A stretch of DNA of 64,000 nucleotides from Pseudomonadaceae bacterium. Lineage in GTDB: Bacteria; Pseudomonadota; Gammaproteobacteria; Pseudomonadales; Pseudomonadaceae. This document shows positions 1 to 9,896 of this stretch, one piece after another; within the stretch, counting starts at the first letter, position 1; each line of letters begins with the position of its first letter. The stretch is taken from assembly GCA_900766265.1 (NCBI GenBank), contig CAAFUS010000008.1:8976-72975 (forward strand). The letters run 5' to 3'. Made by a program: the position numbers and the translations under genes. The notes under the pieces were generated by a model. That model had not been told where the DNA came from. It saw only the letters and a program-made list of their open reading frames with translations, and did no database searches.

Positions 1-624
1 ATGCCCATGCCCGTCACGCCCGCCGCTTACGCCGCCGCCCGCTGGAAGGAGCTCGAAGAGCAGGACGATCTGGACTGGGATCTCGATGCCATCACCGACC
101 GCAACGAGGCGATTGCCTTCCTGCGACGTTTCGAGTGCCGCCTCTGTGTCTATTCCAGCTACGTGGAGAAACTCTACGGCACTTACAGCTTCGTGGTGCC
201 CGAAGAGAACCAGGGCGGCATCACCATTCTTCCCAGCGAGCAGGCCTGGCAGGATACCTTTCACGACATTCCCGTCGACGCGGTGGAGCCCACGGGAATC
301 CAGCTGCTGCCCGGCGAGACGGTCGGAGGTGCCGGTCTTTATCTCAAGATCCCAGGCGAGCACCGCCTCGCCCCATCGCGGGAGGTGCCGTTTCTCGAGG
401 GGCTGCGGCTGCTGATTCAGCGCTACAAAATGCGCGACGAGCAGTTCCTGCCGGTCCTGATCAAGGGGGACCTGCGCGAGTATGAGGCGCGGGTGCCCTC
501 GCTGCATCTGCATCGGTTGAATTTGAAGCGCCTGCGCCGTTGCTCCCAGGCGCAGCTCGATGCGCTCAGGGCCGCGATCGCCGACCATCTCATCGGGCTG
601 TGTCGTCAGGGCTGCAACGGCTGA
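1..624 (+). CDS. hypothetical protein, 5' end at window edge
   Basis: An open frame of 207 codons begins at the first base of the window and ends with TGA at 622-624. In-frame ATGs lie at 1 and 7, so the true start may be either of these or may lie upstream, outside the window. I do not recognise the family. The N-terminal third is acidic and includes a C-x2-C pair near residues 46-49; the C-terminal part is basic and leucine-rich. There is no signal peptide or membrane segment, so it is probably cytoplasmic. It is followed by a 150-bp gap before leuA on the same strand. Function is unknown; co-transcription with leuA is possible but not shown. Confidence 0.6.
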   Translation: MPMPVTPAAYAAARWKELEEQDDLDWDLDAITDRNEAIAFLRRFECRLCVYSSYVEKLYGTYSFVVPEENQGGITILPSEQAWQDTFHDIPVDAVEPTGIQLLPGETVGGAGLYLKIPGEHRLAPSREVPFLEGLRLLIQRYKMRDEQFLPVLIKGDLREYEARVPSLHLHRLNLKRLRRCSQAQLDALRAAIADHLIGLCRQGCNG

Positions 625-631
625 GTGTTTT

Positions 632-643
632 TACCGATCGGTA
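632..643. promoter_or_regulatory. 12-bp perfect palindrome upstream of leuA
   Basis: TACCGATCGGTA reads identically on both strands and starts 8 bases after the preceding stop codon. It resembles a small operator of the kind bound by TetR-type dimers. No regulator can be assigned from sequence alone. Confidence 0.3.
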
Positions 644-737
644 CATCGGCGGGCGGCGAGGCTTTCGCCGGTGGCGGGTTTCCGGCGACAATTCACTCCA
701 TTGCTGCATCGGCATCCACGGCGCCGGCGCAGCTGAT

Positions 738-757
738 CCTGGCGTATCTGCGCCAGG
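738..757 (+). promoter_or_regulatory. hairpin just upstream of leuA ribosome binding site
   Basis: CCTGGCG, a 6-nt loop and CGCCAGG form a perfect 7-bp stem ending 3 nt before the GAGGAG ribosome binding site (761-766) of leuA. It could modulate translation or protect the 5' end of the message. It lacks a following T-run, so it is not an attenuator-type terminator. Confidence 0.35.
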
Positions 758-774
758 CGTGAGGAGAGCACATC

Positions 775-2318
<1,544 letters not shown>

Positions 2319-2322
<4 letters not shown>

Positions 2323-3110
2323 TCGCCGAAGCGCGGCGCCGCGCCTATCTCGATGCGATGCAGGTGGACAGCTGGCTGCCCAGGGTGGAGCTGCCGTTCG
2401 CCGCGCCCTCGCGGGCGTACCTGCTGCAGCCGGCAGCAGAACCGGAACCGGAGCTGAGGCTGTCGACGCCGGAGCCCGGAGCCGAGGCGTTGGCCGCACC
2501 GCCTTCGCAGAAGAAGATAGAGGTACCGCGTCCCCGCGTCTCGCTGCCTGAGCCCAAGTCTGCCGTGGCCCCCAGCCCGAACCCGGCGACAAGCGAGCCC
2601 GCGGCGCCCGCCGCGCCCGCCGCGCCGCCGCCACGCTTTGCGTTGCAACTGCTGCGTGCCGGCAGTTGTCTGTTGCTGGTCGAGTTGCCCACCGGCGAGC
2701 CATTCGCCAGCCGCGACCCGGCCTATCTATTGCTCAAGGATCTGCTGCGCGCTGCCGGGCTGCCGGACAGCCCCACCCAGGTCGGTGACGGTGAACCGAT
2801 TCGCTGGCCGCTGCTGCACGGCGGCAACCTCGATCAGGGTGCCCAGGCTGCGCGGGACTACGTACAGGGAGTGGTTGCGGCGGAGCTCGAGGAGTCCCGC
2901 TGTGCCTGCCTCTGGCTGGTTGGGCTGCCTGCGCTGCGGTTCGCCGGTGAAGTCGAGGCGGATGCCTGCAACCGGGAGCTGAATGTGGAAGGCATCGGCC
3001 CCGCGTTCGCCATGGCGGGCCTCGAACAGATGATGGAAGAACCCGAGCGCAAGGCCGATGTGTGGAACGCGTTGCGCCGCAGCAAGGTCCGTTGGAACGA
3101 ACAGACATGA
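2319..3110 (+). CDS. putative DNA polymerase III psi subunit (cryptic HolD-like)
   Basis: 263 residues with a TTG start overlapping the leuA stop and a stop overlapping the rimI start, so probably translated from a coupled message. The first ~20 residues include an RRRAYLDAM stretch. They are followed by a long Pro/Ala/Glu-rich linker (about 30-105) and a conserved-looking folded C-terminal domain of about 150 residues. Such proteins are often auto-annotated as TonB-like because of the proline-rich linker, but there is no membrane anchor. In enterobacteria holD lies next to rimI. I recall that a cryptic psi subunit of the clamp-loader complex was described in P. aeruginosa for the protein in this position. 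The assignment is by context and memory, not by a strong motif. Confidence 0.6.
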
Positions 3111-3559
3111 GTGACGCGGTCAGTTTCCGCCGGATGACCGAGGCGGACATCGATGAAGTGCTGAAGATCGAATTCGCCGCGTTCAGCCATCCCTGGACCC
3201 GCGGCATCTTTACCGACAGCCTCGGTTCCTACGAATGCTGGGTGATGTTCGAGGGGCAGCAGCAGGTCGGTCATGGGGTCATCAACGTGATCCTCGACGA
3301 GGCGCACCTACTCAACATCACGGTCAAGCCGCAAAGCCAGGGCCGCGGGCTGGGGCTTCGTCTGCTCGAACACCTGATGATGCGCGCCAGGGAATGCGAG
3401 GCGCGCGAATGCTTTCTCGAAGTGCGTGCCAGCAACCTGCCGGCCTATCGCCTCTACGAGCGCTACGGATTCAACGAGATCGGCCGGCGACGCGGGTACT
3501 ACCCGGCCGCCGGTGGGCGCGAAGATGCGTTGGTGATGGCCTGCACGCTGCTGGACTGA
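3107..3559 (+). CDS. rimI: ribosomal protein S18 alanine N-acetyltransferase
   Basis: 150-residue GNAT acetyltransferase. The acetyl-CoA loop QSQGRGLG lies near residues 76-83. The C-terminal EVRASNLPAYRLYERYGF segment and the tyrosine-rich GRRRGYYP stretch are typical of RimI, which acetylates the N-terminal alanine of ribosomal protein S18. The start ATG at 3107 overlaps the stop of the psi-like gene (ATGA). An upstream in-frame GTG would add 15 residues not usual for the family. The gene is convergent with, and abuts, the acidic protein gene on the minus strand. Confidence 0.92.
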   Translation: MSDAVSFRRMTEADIDEVLKIEFAAFSHPWTRGIFTDSLGSYECWVMFEGQQQVGHGVINVILDEAHLLNITVKPQSQGRGLGLRLLEHLMMRARECEARECFLEVRASNLPAYRLYERYGFNEIGRRRGYYPAAGGREDALVMACTLLD

Positions 3560-4099
3560 TCAGCGTCCCGGCGCCTTGTCGCGCCCGGAATCCAGGGGCG
3601 AGTCGCCCTCGAGTTCCTCGTCCGAGAGCACGTCCTCGTCGCTGCTGAGCACCGCGTTGCCGTCGCTGACGCCGGTGTCCTCGTCGCCATCGGCCGGGCC
3701 GTCCCAGGGTTTGCCGTCCAGCGGATGACGGCGTCCTTCTTCGGCCTCGTCCAGCCCGGTGTCGGCACCGATGCTGTGCTCGCTGACCACGGACAGGTCC
3801 TGGTCGGAGGGAAGGCCATGACCTTTCTCGTTCGGCGATCGCGAGCCGTCGTCAGGAATGAGGGTTTCAGGAGCCAGGTCATCCATCGTGGTGTCGCCGG
3901 AAGGCACTTCGCCCACGGTCATGCCGGCTTCCGCCTCACGGTCGTGCGGAAAGGCATGCTCGACATCCTGCGCAGGGACTTCATCACCGATGCGCCCGAC
4001 GCGGTCGTCCTTGCGCTGGTGGAAATCGAGCTGCTCCATCGAGCCCATGCGGTCTTCGGTATCGTCAATTTCGGTAGGCGTGTAGGGTTTGTCGCTCAT
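3560..4099 (-). CDS. acidic low-complexity protein of Pseudomonas (often labelled serine kinase/phosphatase)
   Basis: 179 residues, very rich in Asp, Glu, Ser and Gly, with no visible kinase or phosphatase catalytic motif, signal peptide or membrane segment. It is probably largely disordered and cytoplasmic. The start is supported by AGGAGG about 7 nt upstream of the ATG. Its position after rimI matches the small protein gene next to rimI and the carbonic anhydrase gene in P. aeruginosa. The public label serine kinase/phosphatase is not supported by any motif I can see. Its stop codon directly abuts that of rimI. Function unknown. Confidence 0.75.
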   Translation of the reverse strand: MSDKPYTPTEIDDTEDRMGSMEQLDFHQRKDDRVGRIGDEVPAQDVEHAFPHDREAEAGMTVGEVPSGDTTMDDLAPETLIPDDGSRSPNEKGHGLPSDQDLSVVSEHSIGADTGLDEAEEGRRHPLDGKPWDGPADGDEDTGVSDGNAVLSSDEDVLSDEELEGDSPLDSGRDKAPGR

Positions 4100-4254
4100 G
4101 GAATCCTCCTGCTGGAAACAGCGCTCTTGCTGCTGTGACCCGAGCAGCCGGGGAAAGATTCAGGCCATGCGACGGCAAGCCCTGCGGACGCCTCGGTGCC
4201 GGTAGTCGTGCAAAAAGGGCGAACCACCACGGCTCATCGACAGTCTGACAGGGC

Positions 4255-5046
4255 ATGACTACTCAACAGGATTCATCCCCGCTGGATCTCCAGCGCTGTG
4301 CTTTCTTTCTCGATGTCGACGGAACGCTGGCCGAGATACAGCCCCGTCCGGAACTGGTATTCATCCCGCCGCCGACGTTGCGCGCGCTCGAACAGATGCA
4401 GGTCCTGGGCGTGCCAGTGGCAGTGGTCTCCGGACGCCGCATCGAGGAACTCGACCGTCTGCTCTCTCCGCTGCGCCTGCCTGCCGCCGGCGTTCACGGC
4501 GCGGAGCGCCGGGGCATCGATGGCACCCTTCATCACCTGAAGCTGGACACCCAGGCCCTGGCGCGCATCGAGCTGGAGCTGACCTCGGCCTGTGGCAGGT
4601 ATCCCGGCCTGATGCTGGAAAACAAAGGTGTCGCCTTTGCCCTGCATTATCGCCAGGCGCCAGCGCTCGAGTCGCAGGTACGCGAGCTGGCCGAGGAGTT
4701 CGCCCGACGCTACGCCGACGTGCTGAGCCTGCAACCGGGCAAGTGTGTGTTCGAGCTCAAACCCAAGGGGGCAAGCAAGGGCGAGGTCATTCGCGACATG
4801 ATGCGCGAGGCCCCCTTCAACGGACGCGTGCCGGTGTTCGTTGGCGACGACCTCACCGATGAGGCCGGTTTTGCCGTGGTCGATGAGCTGGGGGGCTATA
4901 CCTATAAAGTGGGCACTGGCGAAACGCTGGCCCGACGACGGCTCGATTCGGTCGCCGCCGTCAGCCTCTGGTTGAGCGAATTGCTGAGCGTTGCACAAGC
5001 ACCCGGTGCCGTTTCTTCGAACAATAAAAGTGAAGGACAGTCATGA
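4255..5046 (+). CDS. otsB: trehalose-6-phosphate phosphatase
   Basis: HAD-superfamily phosphatase that releases trehalose from trehalose 6-phosphate, the second step of the OtsAB pathway for the osmoprotectant trehalose. The catalytic DVDGT motif lies at residues 20-24 (nucleophile Asp20), and the late VGDDLTDE motif, which binds magnesium, lies near residues 196-203. The 263-residue length is normal. The ribosome binding site is poor, and the region upstream is only 155 bp. The gene overlaps otsA by four bases (ATGA), giving an otsB-otsA order and coupled translation. Confidence 0.93.
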   Translation: MTTQQDSSPLDLQRCAFFLDVDGTLAEIQPRPELVFIPPPTLRALEQMQVLGVPVAVVSGRRIEELDRLLSPLRLPAAGVHGAERRGIDGTLHHLKLDTQALARIELELTSACGRYPGLMLENKGVAFALHYRQAPALESQVRELAEEFARRYADVLSLQPGKCVFELKPKGASKGEVIRDMMREAPFNGRVPVFVGDDLTDEAGFAVVDELGGYTYKVGTGETLARRRLDSVAAVSLWLSELLSVAQAPGAVSSNNKSEGQS

Positions 5047-6449
5047 GCCGTTTAGTCGTGGTTTCCAATCGAGTCGCGCCCATCCGCGAGGGCAAGCCGG
5101 CGGCGGGCGGCCTGGCCGTCGGCGTCTACGAGGCCCTGCGTCAATCCGGCGGCATCTGGTTCGGTTGGAGCGGCGAGGTGTCCGCCAACCCCCAGACCCA
5201 TAGCGAGATGGTGGGCAACATCAACTACGTGACCTTGGGGCTTAACAAGCGCGATTACGACCAGTACTACCGCGGTTTCTCCAACGCGACACTTTGGCCT
5301 ATCTTCCATTACCGCATCGATTTGGCCCGGTACAGCCGAGAAGAGTACGACGGCTACCGTCGCGTCAACGTGATGCTCGCCGAAAAGCTCAAGCCGCTGC
5401 TAAAGCCCGACGACATCATCTGGATCCACGACTACCACCTGATCCCGTTCGCCGAGGCCTGCCGGATGCTCGGCATTCGCAACCGCATCGGTTTCTTCCT
5501 GCACATTCCGTTTCCGGCGCCGGAAATTCTCACCGCCATCCCGCCGCACAACGAACTGCTCAAGACACTCTGCTATTACGACCTGATCGGTTTCCAGACC
5601 GAGACCGACCGGCTGGCGTTCCAGGACTATATCGTGCGTGAGGTCCGCGGGCTGGTCGAATCCGACGGCAGCCTGACCGCTTACGGGCAGAACTTCCGCG
5701 CCGGCGTCTACCCGATCGGCGTCGTGCCCGATGAGATCGCCAAGGTGGCCGAGTCGTACAAGGGGCGCCGTCATCCGGTGGGCCGCAATACCGAAGGCGG
5801 GCCGCGCAAGACCATCATCAGCGTCGACCGGCTGGATTACTCCAAAGGGCTGCTCGAGCGCTTTCTGGCCTATGAGGAGTTTCTCGACCGCTTCCCCGAG
5901 CACCGGCGCAACGTCGAGTTTATTCAGATCGCGCCGACCTCACGCTCGGACGTCAAGACCTACCAGCGCATCCGCGAGCAGCTCGAAAGCGAGGCCGGGC
6001 ACCTAAACGGCCGTCTCTCAGACCTCGACTGGACACCGTTGCACTACCTCAACAAGAGCCACGACCGGCGGGTGCTGATGGGCTTGTTCCGCGCGGCCAA
6101 CATCGGTTTCGTCACGCCGCTTCGCGATGGGATGAATCTCGTCGCCAAGGAGTACGTCGCTGCTCAGGACCCCGCCGACCCCGGCGTGCTGGTGCTATCA
6201 CGTTTCGCCGGCGCCGCGCGCGAGCTGACCTCGGCGTTGATCATCAATCCTTACGACCGCATCGGCATGGCCGAAGCGCTGGACCGCGCCTTGCGCATGC
6301 CGCTCGAGGAGCGCAAGGATCGTTACGAACACATGATGCGGGCGATCCGCGCAGCCGATCTGGATGCCTGGCGCGACAATTTCCTGCGCGATCTACGTTC
6401 CTTCGTGTCCCGTCCCAAGGACTTCAGTGCGCAGGCCTACGCTTCCTGA
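5043..6449 (+). CDS. otsA: alpha,alpha-trehalose-phosphate synthase (UDP-forming)
   Basis: GT20-family glycosyltransferase that joins UDP-glucose and glucose 6-phosphate into trehalose 6-phosphate. The 468-residue product shows an N-terminal SNRVAP loop, the GGLAVGV glycine-rich loop, HDYHL at about 129-133, DRLDYSKG at about 262-269 and DGMNLVAKEY at about 362-371, all hallmark substrate-binding motifs. The start overlaps the end of otsB; an AAGGA sequence lies about 6 nt upstream of the ATG. With otsB it forms a complete two-gene trehalose module, probably for osmotic or desiccation stress. The pair sits between two genes that I recall as neighbours in P. aeruginosa, so it may be a lineage-specific insertion. 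Confidence 0.95.
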   Translation: MSRLVVVSNRVAPIREGKPAAGGLAVGVYEALRQSGGIWFGWSGEVSANPQTHSEMVGNINYVTLGLNKRDYDQYYRGFSNATLWPIFHYRIDLARYSREEYDGYRRVNVMLAEKLKPLLKPDDIIWIHDYHLIPFAEACRMLGIRNRIGFFLHIPFPAPEILTAIPPHNELLKTLCYYDLIGFQTETDRLAFQDYIVREVRGLVESDGSLTAYGQNFRAGVYPIGVVPDEIAKVAESYKGRRHPVGRNTEGGPRKTIISVDRLDYSKGLLERFLAYEEFLDRFPEHRRNVEFIQIAPTSRSDVKTYQRIREQLESEAGHLNGRLSDLDWTPLHYLNKSHDRRVLMGLFRAANIGFVTPLRDGMNLVAKEYVAAQDPADPGVLVLSRFAGAARELTSALIINPYDRIGMAEALDRALRMPLEERKDRYEHMMRAIRAADLDAWRDNFLRDLRSFVSRPKDFSAQAYAS

Positions 6450-6530
6450 GGGTGTGACCCCGTTCTCGACAGGCTTGTCAAAGGCGGGATCGATTCGTAA
6501 GGTGCGTGTCGGCTGTCAGAGGGGCAAATG

Positions 6531-7175
6531 ATGAGCGATCTGGATTCGCTGTTCGAGAACAACAAGCGCTGGGCTGAAGCGATCAAGGAAGAAGACCCAG
6601 GCTTCTTCGCCAAGCTGGCCAAGCAGCAGACGCCCGAATACCTGTGGATCGGCTGCTCCGATGCGCGGGTGCCGGCCAACGAGATCGTGGGCCTGCTTCC
6701 AGGCGATCTGTTCGTGCACCGCAACGTCGCCAACGTGGTGCTGCATACCGACCTCAATTGCCTGTCGGTCATCCAGTTCGCCGTTGACGTCCTTAAGGTC
6801 AAGCACATCTTGGTGACCGGTCACTACGGCTGCGGTGGCGTGAGGGCCTCGATGCGCGATGGCCAGTTGGGCCTCATCGACGGTTGGCTGCGCACAATCC
6901 GCGACCTTTACTACGAGCACCGCGAGCACATCTCCAGCCTGCCGACCGAGGAGGAGCAGGTCGACAGGATGTGCGAGCTCAATGTGATCCAGCAGGTAGC
7001 CAACGTCAGCCACACCAGCATCGTCCAGAATGCCTGGCACCGCGGGCAGCCGCTGCAGGTCCATGGCTGCATCTACGGCATCAAGGACGGCCTCTGGAAA
7101 AACCTCAACGTCACCGTCAGCGGTCCCGAGCAACTGCCGCCGCAATATCGCCTGCGTCCGCTCGGCCAAGCCTGA
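6531..7175 (+). CDS. can: beta-class carbonic anhydrase
   Basis: Interconverts carbon dioxide and bicarbonate in the cytoplasm. The 214-residue product carries the zinc-ligand set of beta carbonic anhydrases: Cys42 and Asp44 in CSDAR, and His98 and Cys101 in HYGCGG. Two adjacent ATGs (6528 and 6531) are possible; I chose 6531 because the family normally begins MSDL and AGAGGGG lies 7 nt upstream. The last gene-proximal segment (IKDGLWKNLNVTVSG) is typical of the Pseudomonas Can-like enzyme. The next gene starts two bases after the stop. Confidence 0.94.
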   Translation: MSDLDSLFENNKRWAEAIKEEDPGFFAKLAKQQTPEYLWIGCSDARVPANEIVGLLPGDLFVHRNVANVVLHTDLNCLSVIQFAVDVLKVKHILVTGHYGCGGVRASMRDGQLGLIDGWLRTIRDLYYEHREHISSLPTEEEQVDRMCELNVIQQVANVSHTSIVQNAWHRGQPLQVHGCIYGIKDGLWKNLNVTVSGPEQLPPQYRLRPLGQA

Positions 7176-7177
7176 CC

Positions 7178-8077
7178 GTGCCGTCGCGCCTGGTTCTCGC
7201 CTACTGCGGCCTGCTCGTCGCCTGCCTGTGCTGGGGTGGCAACGCCCTGGTCGCCCGGGCGTTCTACCAGGACATTCCGCCGCTGAGCCTGTCATTCTGG
7301 CGCTGGGTCACCGCGCTGGCGATCCTGCTGCCGTTCGTCGCGCAGCCGATGTGGCAGCGCCGCACTGCGCTCCGACGTGCTGGCTGGCGGCTCTGGGTGC
7401 TCGCCGCACTGGGTATCAGCAGTTACAACTCCCTGCTCTATACCGCAGCCCAGAGCACGGCGGCGATCAACCTCACCCTGGTCAATACCTGCCTGCCGCT
7501 GGCGACCTTCATCGGCGGGGGCCTACTGTTCGGCGAGTGGCCCGAGCGGCGCAGCTGGGTCGGGCTCGGCGTGGCGGCGGCCGGGCTGGTGGCCTTGATC
7601 AGCCAAGGCAGCCTGGCCAACCTTGCGCGCCTGGTGTTCAACCCGGGCGATCTGGTGATGCTGCTGGCAGTGGTGGTCTGGGCGCTCTACACGCTACTGA
7701 TTCGTCGTTGGACGCCGGCGCTCGGCCTGCCGCCGCTGGTGCTGCTGGGCACGCTGGTGCTGCTCGGCGTGCCGATGATCCTGCCGTTCTACCTGTGGGA
7801 GCTGTCCCGCGTGGGCGGTTTTGCGCCAACGGCTGGCAACCTCGGCGCGGTCGCCTACACGGCGGTGTGCGCGTCGCTGGTGGCGTATCTGGCCTGGAAT
7901 CACGGCGTGCGCGTGGTCGGCGCGGCAAAGGCGGCTATCACCAGCTATTCGATGCCGTTGTTCACGGCGTTGCTCGGCTGGTTGGTGCTGGGGGAGACGC
8001 TGCAGCCGTTCCATTGGGTGGGCGGGGCGATGATCTTTGCCGGCCTCCTGCTGGCCACGCGACCGGCCCTGCGCTGA
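7178..8077 (+). CDS. EamA/DMT-family transporter
   Basis: 299 residues from a GTG start two bases after the carbonic anhydrase stop. About ten hydrophobic segments are visible and the sequence has the two-repeat EamA layout (residues ~8-135 and ~150-290). The N-terminal CWGGNALVARAF and the final ITSYSMPLFTALLGWLVLGE stretches are typical of DMT permeases, which export metabolites or drugs across the inner membrane. A much longer open frame extends upstream over the carbonic anhydrase gene, but its first ~98 residues are arginine-rich out-of-frame coding and were excluded. Substrate unknown. Confidence 0.85.
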   Translation: MPSRLVLAYCGLLVACLCWGGNALVARAFYQDIPPLSLSFWRWVTALAILLPFVAQPMWQRRTALRRAGWRLWVLAALGISSYNSLLYTAAQSTAAINLTLVNTCLPLATFIGGGLLFGEWPERRSWVGLGVAAAGLVALISQGSLANLARLVFNPGDLVMLLAVVVWALYTLLIRRWTPALGLPPLVLLGTLVLLGVPMILPFYLWELSRVGGFAPTAGNLGAVAYTAVCASLVAYLAWNHGVRVVGAAKAAITSYSMPLFTALLGWLVLGETLQPFHWVGGAMIFAGLLLATRPALR

Positions 8078-8223
8078 GTCGTTGCATTCGCTGACCGCGG
8101 CGGTTCTGGCAAGGGCAGGGGTTCACAACGGTGCAATTGCAGACGCGACAGTTGCCGACGGCGTCGCAAGGCGTACACTGCGCCAGCAAAGCGCTACGCT
8201 GCCCGCCACGCCAAGGAGCTGTC

Positions 8224-9141
8224 GTGAAACTCCGTCGTTCTATCCTCTGCCTGCTGTTTTCTTCCCTTGCACTCGGCGCGACCGGCGCGACTGCAACCAC
8301 CAGCCGAACCCCCACCACCGTCCAGGAACTGGCCGCCAGCAGTGCGATGCTGGTGGACCTTGAAACCGGGAAGGAGCTCTATTCGAGCAACCCTGACGCC
8401 GTCGCGCCAATCGCTTCGGTGACCAAGCTGATGACCGCCATGGTGACCCTCGACGCCAACCTGCCGTTGGACGAGCGCCTGCCGATCGTAATCAGCGATG
8501 TCGCCGAGATGCGCGGCGTCTATTCGCGGGTGCGTCTGGGCAGCGTCATCAGTCGCCGCGACATGCTGCTGCTCGCATTGATGTCTTCGGAGAACCGGGC
8601 AGCGGCGAGCCTTGCCCACCACTATCCCGGCGGCGTGCCTGGCTTCATCAAGGCGATGAACGCCAAGGCGCAGGCGCTCGGCATGAATCATAGCCACTTC
8701 GTCGAGCCGACCGGGCTGTCAGCGGGTAACGTCTCGACTGCGCGCGATCTGGTGCGGCTGTTGCAGGCCGCCGGCCAGTACCCCCTGATCAGCGAACTCA
8801 GCGCAACGCCCGAACGGACCGTCGCCTTCACCAAGCCGAACTACACGCTGGGTTTTCGCAACACCAACAGCCTGGTGCGAAAGCCGGACTGGAAGATCGA
8901 CGTAACCAAGACCGGCTTCACCAATGACGCGGGACACTGCCTGGTCATGCGCACGGTGATGAACCAGCGCCCGGTCGCGTTCGTGGTGCTCGACGCCTTC
9001 GGCAAGTACACCCATATCGCTGACGCCAGCCGCCTGCGTACCTGGCTGGAAACCGGCCGGATCACGCCGGTGCCGGCTGCGGCGCTGGCCTACAAGCAAC
9101 AGCGCAGCCCCGCAGTACGTCAGTTGCACGCCGTACAGTGA
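8224..9141 (+). CDS. pbpG: D-alanyl-D-alanine endopeptidase (PBP7 type)
   Basis: Low-molecular-mass penicillin-binding protein that cleaves peptide cross-links in peptidoglycan in the periplasm. From the GTG start the protein is 305 residues with an N-terminal signal peptide (about 1-25). The serine-peptidase triad motifs are complete: S65-V-T-K68, S122-E-N124 and K229-T-G231. The GTG at 8224 follows AAGGAG at the ideal distance, whereas the longer upstream frame has no signal peptide. Length and motif spacing fit PbpG/PBP7. The stop is followed at once by a short G+C hairpin (9141-9157) with no T-run. Confidence 0.92.
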   Translation: MKLRRSILCLLFSSLALGATGATATTSRTPTTVQELAASSAMLVDLETGKELYSSNPDAVAPIASVTKLMTAMVTLDANLPLDERLPIVISDVAEMRGVYSRVRLGSVISRRDMLLLALMSSENRAAASLAHHYPGGVPGFIKAMNAKAQALGMNHSHFVEPTGLSAGNVSTARDLVRLLQAAGQYPLISELSATPERTVAFTKPNYTLGFRNTNSLVRKPDWKIDVTKTGFTNDAGHCLVMRTVMNQRPVAFVVLDAFGKYTHIADASRLRTWLETGRITPVPAAALAYKQQRSPAVRQLHAVQ

Positions 9142-9293
9142 GCCCCGTCCAGGGGCTGCGCCAACGGCCTGCCCCTGCATGCAGAAAGAATCGGGCAACG
9201 CGCGCCCAAAGGCCGTCCAGGAAATAGACCGATCGGCAATGTTTCTGGGTGCCATGACTCCTTACCAATTCTTTACATGCCCTTCACCGTAAC

Positions 9294-9385
9294 TTGACGC
9301 CCTGCGGCGTAAAGTCGATAGCAGGCTGAAGGAGCAGCCCAAGCTCCCTTGATGTGTTTTAAGCCCGCCCCTGAGCGGGCTTTTT
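9294..9385 (+). ncRNA. candidate small RNA with intrinsic terminator
   Basis: A TTGACG -35-like box (9294-9299) and a weak -10-like element (about 9317-9322) precede about 60 nt of possible transcript ending in a strong terminator (9361-9385). Two alternative hairpins are possible: GGCTG/CAGCC (9324-9328 with 9335-9339), which presents AAGGAG in the loop, or GGAGC/GCTCC (9331-9335 with 9343-9347). A GGA in a hairpin loop is the recognition feature of RsmA/CsrA. It could instead be the long 3' end of the pbpG message. No known RNA family recognised. Confidence 0.4.
9361..9385 (+). terminator. intrinsic terminator
   Basis: An 8-bp stem (AAGCCCGC with GCGGGCTT) with a 6-nt loop is followed by a T-run on the plus strand only. 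It terminates the candidate small RNA and any read-through from pbpG. Confidence 0.85.
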
Positions 9386-9427
9386 CTTGCCTGGCGCAAG
9401 GCCGCCGCCCCGTCGCGTACGCCCTCT

Positions 9428-9667
9428 TCAATCCGCGCTGCAGCGAATACGCAATTCGGTGCGGCCCGTGCTCCGCTCGTCGTCGAGTTTCTGGTAGCCG
9501 TACGGGCAGGCCTTGCGTGCGAGCGCCTGGCAATCGGCCCAGTCGGCGCTGGCTCCGCCGCAGGCGAAGATATATTCATCGTCGGATGCGGCGGGCGGTA
9601 CGGTTTCTACCGTCTGGCAGGCTGCCAACAAGAGGAGAAAGGGGGCGAGGGGGATCACTCCGTGCAT
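9428..9667 (-). CDS. small lipoprotein, hypothetical
   Basis: 79 residues from the ATG at 9667. That start has GGAG about 9 nt upstream and gives a compact lipoprotein signal ending in the lipobox LLAAC (mature Cys near residue 17); an in-frame ATG eight codons earlier is less likely. The mature part is ~62 residues with four further cysteines (FACGGASADWADC, KACPYGY and RIRC), which could form two disulfides in the envelope. The residue after the lipid cysteine is Gln, not Asp, so outer-membrane sorting is expected. Family not recognised. Confidence 0.72.
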   Translation of the reverse strand: MHGVIPLAPFLLLLAACQTVETVPPAASDDEYIFACGGASADWADCQALARKACPYGYQKLDDERSTGRTELRIRCSAD

Positions 9668-9859
9668 GGGCGCGTCTCCGGGAACATTCAATGGTTCGAC
9701 ATTGGAGCCCGACCCGGCCCAAAGGGTGCAACCGAATATCTGGCGAGAGGGGCGGCGTTAGTTTCCGGCCCCAGGGCCTGCATGCGAAGCCGGCAGTCGT
9801 GCGATGCTCAGGCTTCAAGAGAAGGGTTGCACCGAAGTGCGCTTGAATCACAGGCAATA

Positions 9860-9891
9860 AAAAGGGGTTCAGCTTTCGCTGAACCCCTTTT
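9860..9891 (-). terminator. terminator of tRNA-Met transcript
   Basis: A perfect 14-bp inverted repeat (9860-9873 with 9878-9891, loop of 4) with A/T tracts on both flanks lies just 3' of the tRNA. It would work in both directions, ending tRNA-Met transcription on the minus strand. Confidence 0.88.
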
Positions 9892-9896
9892 CAATA

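Noticed and set aside
4221..4248. AlgU-like promoter GAACCA-N17-TCTGA before otsB
   Set aside because: The -35 matches only GAAC and transcription would begin at the start codon; not strong enough to list as a feature.
4065..4256. 63-codon minus-strand frame upstream of otsB
   Set aside because: Overlaps the promoter region of otsB and the 5' end of the acidic protein gene; no start signal or similarity.
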